Part shown: piece by piece, positions 59,773-64,000 of the stretch
Layout: each line of letters starts with the position of its first letter
Position numbering within the stretch: the first letter of the stretch is position 1
Source of the DNA: Notamacropus eugenii
Lineage: Eukaryota; Chordata; Mammalia; Diprotodontia; Macropodidae
Length of the DNA stretch: 64,000 nt
Assembly (NCBI RefSeq): GCF_028372415.1
Contig: NC_092874.1
Coordinates: 56,395,865-56,459,864 of the forward strand
Direction of reading: 5' to 3'
Program-made: the position numbers and the translations under genes
The notes under the pieces: model-generated
Database searches by the model: none
Seen by the model: only the letters and a program-made list of their open reading frames with translations
What the model was told of the DNA's origin: nothing

Positions 59773-60673
59773 CTGCAAAAATAACATAAAATTTGAAATT
59801 ATTGCAGAAAGCGCCAAGATCATCTTTGTAAATGCAGTCTTCAAAAATCACTGTAATCACACAAATTCTCAAAAAGAAATCAAATAAGAGGGGAAAATAA
59901 AGTGAGACACATTAAATTTATTTTAGCTTTCTTGCCATATTCTCATCTGGACTTCCATTTCCCTTAGCTTGGGCTTTTCATGGCTAATGATTAACATTAC
60001 AAACAAGAAAGCTTAATAACTTCAGTTTTAGAACTCTATCACGAAACTCTAAAATGAAGTGATCTCCCTGAGAAGCCTTTCCTATAAATGGTTTTAAAAA
60101 GGGGATAGTTTAAACTGACATTTGAACTTAAAAGTATATGGAAACACTCAGCATTAAACACATCTTTTATTTTTTAATATTTTGTTCTCATCATCTAAGA
60201 TCTACTTTTTCATCCTGTCATCTTACTGCATTTCCCTTGAACTCAATTGAGAAAAAAAGAAAAACAAAACCCATTACAAACACGTACAGTTAGTTAGTTT
60301 AAAAAAAACTGTCTCATTCTGCATTCAGTCCTCCAACCTTCTACAATGAGGTAGGTAGCATGTCACATCGTTAGTCCTCTGATACAGTGAGCAGTCATTT
60401 TGTTAGCAAGAGGTCAGCACAATAGTGCTATCATAATTATATGCCATCACTTGTTCATCCGTTCCCCAATTTATGGGCACACCCCCCCCCCCATGTTCCC
60501 ATCCTTCGTAACACTCAAAAAGGAGTTACAAATATTTATGTATGCCCTTAGAGTTGAGTTTGTTCTGCTTAGGCCCAACTCCTTCTTTATCTTCTTTCTG
60601 TTTCTGCCTCACTCCTGTCTTTTCCTTCCAGTTTCCCTGTTGTGGGAAATACTGCCTCCAACTCTTGTGTGTT

Positions 60674-60724
60674 TGTGTGTATGTACACACACATGTGCGT
60701 GTATGTACACACACGTGCGTGTAT
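60674..60724. repeat. 51-bp alternating purine-pyrimidine tract
   Basis: Perfect R-Y alternation built from two near-copies of 'gtgtatgtacacacac' (20-22 bp period). It is self-complementary in part. Confidence 0.9.
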
Positions 60725-62639
60725 TCCTCCTACTTTTGACCAGCAGCAATGAGACTGAAGTTCAAGTGTCAACCATTTCTCTCTAACCCTTCTCCTTCTT
60801 GTTTGTACAGATTATCTACTTGTACACTTTCATTACGAGAGATAATTTCCCCTAACCTTCTTTTCTTCTTTTTCCTAAATCCTAGTGTATTCTTCTTCCC
60901 CTCTCTATTTTTTTCCTTAAGATCATCAAGAAATAACACAATCTTCCAAGGCCTTGTCTAATTGGATTCTATCTGTGAACCCTAATGATGCAAAGGTTCA
61001 GAGGAGACATATGAATCATCTCTCCATATTTGAATGTAAGCAGTTTATCCTTTATCATTGTTCATGTTTACCTTTTAATACTTCCCTTCATGTGCATGTT
61101 TGAACTTCAAAGTTTCTAAGCAGTTCTGGTATTTCTTTTTTTTACCAGAAACACCTGGAAGTCCTTTATTTCATTAAAAATTCTTCCCATCCAACACCCT
61201 CCATGCCCAGCATGGCATTATACTCAGTTTTGCTGGCTAAGTTGTTGTTGGCTATAAGACCATATCCTTTGTCTTCTAGAAAATCATATTCTAAGTTCTG
61301 TGCTCCTTCAAAGTGGTGGCTGCTAAAGTCTGTGTGATCCTGCCTGTGGATCACAGGTGCTTGAATTCTTTCTGTTTGCTTGTAGTAATTTTTTTTTTTT
61401 GAGCTGCAAAACTCTCAATTTTGGCTACGATATTCCTAAGAGTTTTTATTTCGTGGTTTTTATTAGGAGATAACTTGTGGATTGTATCCATTTCAACTTC
61501 GCCTTCTGGTTCTAAGAGATGTGGGCAGTTTTCTTAAAGTGTGATGTCAAGGCTGTTTCTGTATACGGATACTCTAATGATTTTTTTCCTCCTCAATCTT
61601 TTCTAGATCAGATGTTTTTGCTATGAGATACCTTACCTTTTCTTCATTTTTTTTCAACTTGCGGGTTCTGTTTTAATATTTCTGGTTGCCTCATGGAGTC
61701 ATTGGCTTCTATTTGATCCATTTCAATTTTTCAGGGAAGTTTATTGCTCAGAGAGGATTTTGCATCTCTTGTGCCAAGCTATTAATTCCTTTTCTAATTA
61801 TTTTTCCATAGCTTTCATTTCTTTTTCAGTTTTTTCTTCAAGTACCCTCATTCCATTTATAAAAAAACATTTTTTAATTATTTTTTTTAAATTCTTGCTT
61901 CATCTTTCCCAGAAATTCTAGTTAAGTGTGTGCCCAAGCTGGGTTTCTTTTCTCTGAGGCTTTGCCTGTAGATGTTTTGGAATCATTCTCTTTTTCAGTG
62001 TCTGTGTCTTGAATGTCTCTGCCATCATAATGATTCATTAGGGTGGGATTCTTGAATTGGTCCTTTTGCTCCTTTCTTGGCGTATTGTATCATTACAGGA
62101 TTTCAAAGGACAGGTTAGGGACAGGGAAGCTGCTACTACTCCCAAAGTAGTCTGATCCAGGGAAAAGTCTAATTGCTGGTCTCCTAGTCAGAGTGCCACA
62201 AGTTTCTGAGCTGAGACTGCAGTTGAATAAGAGTAGATGGCTATTGGACTCAGTTCCTGTCAGTCAGTTTACAAGATCTCTTGGTTTAGAGTAGGGTTCC
62301 CCTTTGTTCTGGGAACCCTGTTTTGGTTATTCCTTTGCAAGCTGGGCTAGATGCTTCAACTGAGACTTTTTTCTGTGCTTGGAATCTAAGCAATACTACT
62401 TCTTCTGGGTTCTAGGCTTTTTCTTTTCTCAGTGCTTTGCCTAGGGCCTCCTTACCTGGGATGCCACTTCCATGCACAGGTGTGTTCAGGAGTTCTAGTG
62501 CCTCAAGTGTGAGGGTTTACCAAGCTCTTTTCAGGGCTATTCACCTACCTTTGGTATCCACCTGATTCAGCCAACTCTCACCTGTAGTAAACTACCTTGG
62601 CAGTTAGGCTAAACCAGCCTGAAGGTAACCAATGGACCT

Positions 62640-62950
62640 CAAACCTATTTGGTGAGTTAGGGGATTTCTGCTCTGAGCATGTGAAGATCTTCCCCAGATA
62701 AAAGGTGGCTGAAGCAGGCATTGTAGAGTGCTTAGAGCTTGGGTAGGCATCAAAGATGTCAAGGTCATCCACTGCATCCTGGGTCATTGTCAGTTGTCTT
62801 GACTTTTGTCCTGCCACCGACTTTGACGACTCAGGAAGAGAGAGGCTGACAATTCTGTGCAAATCTGTCTCGCTTAAATCCAATTCGTGTGTAAGTCTAT
62901 CAATGGTCCTCTTTGAATACAAAGGACAAACACCACCACCATCATCACCT
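62640..62950 (+). repeat. SINE-like element with zinc-finger-LINE-type tail
   Basis: Body phrases 'gtcaaggtcatccactgcat' and 'cctgggtcattgtcagttgt', then 'gaagagagaggctgacaatt' and 'cgcttaaatccaattcgtgt'. The tail 'atggtcctctttgaatacaa' is followed by 'aggacaaacaccaccacc'. It is related to 19914-20218 and 26623-26805 in its 3' half. The left end is uncertain. Confidence 0.6.
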
Positions 62951-63320
62951 TTCCCAGTCCTCCTTGAATCTGTGACCCAGAACTAGGTAGTGGGCAATAA
63001 ATCTGTCAGTGGCCACCTGTCTTCATCACAGGGTACCAGGATGGGTCTGGTGGGGCCTTGCCATGAGTCTGCAGTCTCTGTTTGTCCTGGGTGCTGGGGT
63101 GCTCTGCTCACAGTGTGCTTCTGGCAGACTGAGTCCTCAGCGAATGTATGTACTTGTCTGACTCCCTAGGCTGAGCTCAACTGGACAAAAAGATTCGTGT
63201 GGTTTTTTCTAGATTCCCTACAAGGATTCAGTTTGGTGCACTTTCTCAATCTGTATAGAGAAGTTTGTGAAGCAGAACTCATTTGAATCTGCAACCACTA
63301 TGACATGGCTCTGCCTCTTC

Positions 63321-64000
63321 AAGTGTATCTTCTAAGAAAAAGTATCCTTTTTACTATTGCTGAAATAATTGTTACAAGTTCCAATTCTAGGATACTATGA
63401 CTCCTTTGTTGCATAATGCATATTTTTGTTAAATTTAGTGTCCTATTTAACTTCTGAGGGAATTCAGTGGTATTATTTTTCAGACAGATAGAAATCTCCC
63501 CCCTCCCTACCCCAGCTTTTACTGGGATCTAATGTAGAGAGAGACCATTTTATGAAGAAAAAAAATCCCTTTTGGCAGAAAACTGTACATGTGTAGTGGC
63601 GAAATACACCATCAGAGGAAGAATATGGCACAGAAAAACTTCTAGGATATTTCAAAATTAAAGCAGTTTTAAACAGATACATCATTTTATATCCATAAAT
63701 GTATACTGCCCTTTCTCGATACCTATTTACTCATTCCTGAGGATTTTCTCAGTTACCTTTCAATAAAATATACTGCTTAGCAATTTTACATCCTGCCAAG
63801 TAGAATAGGGTATTTAAAAGCTCTGCTTCTATAATCAAACAAAGCAGTTACAGCAAAGTAAGATTTAGTTACTCTTCAACAAAATGTGTAACATACTGTA
63901 CTGCCTCCCTCTCAATATGGTATTTTTTTTGGCTCATATACAAAAATAAGCTCATGTGTTGATTTGAACAAATATATCAAATGGGGCCTAATTAAGTAAT
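63321..64000. other. MINDY3 intron, no exon seen
   Basis: AT-rich. I looked for the exon coding the RVFQTYDPE segment expected upstream of 59772 and did not find it. Confidence 0.5.

Larger units (their letters stand above)
60400..63320 (-). pseudogene. Old ORF2-less HAL1-like element in a MINDY3 intron
   Basis: On the minus strand, from high to low coordinates: a probable 5' start near 63310-63320 (reverse of 'gaggcagagccatgtcatag', resembling the L1/HAL1 start), a 5' UTR to about 62080, a worn ORF1 (about 62080-61130), a spacer, and a 3' part to about 60400. No reverse transcriptase segment is present. A SINE sits within the 5' UTR. It lies in the same orientation as MINDY3. Confidence 0.65.
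48945..64000 (-). other. MINDY3: MINDY3 gene, 3' part (continues beyond the right edge)
   Basis: Four exons on the minus strand splice into a continuous reading frame that matches the C-terminal part of MINDY3 (FAM188A, CARP, C10orf97). MINDY3 is a deubiquitinase of the MINDY family that trims Lys48-linked ubiquitin chains. Its catalytic cysteine lies in the N-terminal part, encoded outside this window. The window supplies about the last 126 residues of a protein of about 445. Introns seen: about 2.9 kb (56779-59699), 2.6 kb (54063-56690) and 3.9 kb (50057-53990), plus the start of a longer one from 59773 rightwards. The exon upstream of 59772 was not found up to 64000. The introns hold L2, MIR, hAT and HAL1 remnants. 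In human the neighbours are ITGA8 and PTER, and neither is visible here. Confidence 0.95.

Noticed and set aside
60400..60786. 128-codon plus-strand open frame
   Set aside because: It runs antisense through the 3' part of a HAL1-like repeat and through the alternating GT/AC tract. The protein is low-complexity.

Overview
The window looks like marsupial nuclear DNA: AT-rich, CpG-poor and dominated by interspersed repeats. The organism call rests on repeat types known from marsupials: CORE-SINEs of the Mar-1 type with an RTE-like tail, several L1-derived elements that lack ORF2 (HAL1-like), degraded RTE, L2 and CR1/L3 LINEs, an OposCharlie-type hAT remnant and a solo LTR with a 6-bp target duplication. 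I cannot fix the species. Family names were assigned by eye, without a library search. There is no sign of prokaryotic, plasmid or viral-genome organisation.

The only host gene I can support is the 3' part of MINDY3 (FAM188A/CARP, a Lys48-linkage deubiquitinase). It is on the minus strand from about 48.95 kb to beyond the right edge. Its last four coding exons are at 59700-59772, 56691-56778, 53991-54062 and 49907-50056. They have correct splice sites and matching intron phases, end in TGA, and are followed by a roughly 0.25-0.95 kb 3' UTR with two possible poly(A) signals. Nothing below about 48.9 kb looks like a host exon; it reads as intergenic DNA downstream of MINDY3.

Layout. 0-10 kb: Mar-1, MIR, L2 and CR1 fragments, a worn RTE, and a 23-bp minisatellite inside an L2 tail. 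10.5-12.9 kb: a hAT-like remnant, then a 1.9-kb minus-strand LINE with a reverse transcriptase and a C-terminal C2H2 finger, flanked by a 110-bp direct duplication. 13-22 kb: L1 3' ends, a second hAT-like remnant, and an ORF2-deleted L1 carrying a SINE. 22-27 kb: L2, MIR, Mar-1, a complete solo LTR (24583-25193) and a SINE tail. 27.3-34.2 kb: a full-length but decayed L1 with two 5' UTR starts and a perfect 15-bp target duplication. 35.3-41.2 kb: a young ORF1-only HAL1 (35350-38269, one premature stop) nested in an older minus-strand one. 41.2-45.2 kb: further minus-strand L1 pieces. 45-48.7 kb: MIR, CR1 and an unnamed repeat. 48.9-64 kb: MINDY3 with an OC1-type hAT, L2, MIR, a (CA)n tract and another ORF2-less HAL1 in its introns.

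The genes do not form a pathway. What links the elements is retrotransposition: autonomous LINEs (L1, RTE, and the zinc-finger LINE) and the non-autonomous elements that probably borrowed their machinery (HAL1 from L1, Mar-1 from RTE, and a second SINE group whose tail matches the zinc-finger LINE). I did not find an undescribed host system. The most unusual items are the LINE with the 110-bp flanking duplication and its apparent SINE partners.
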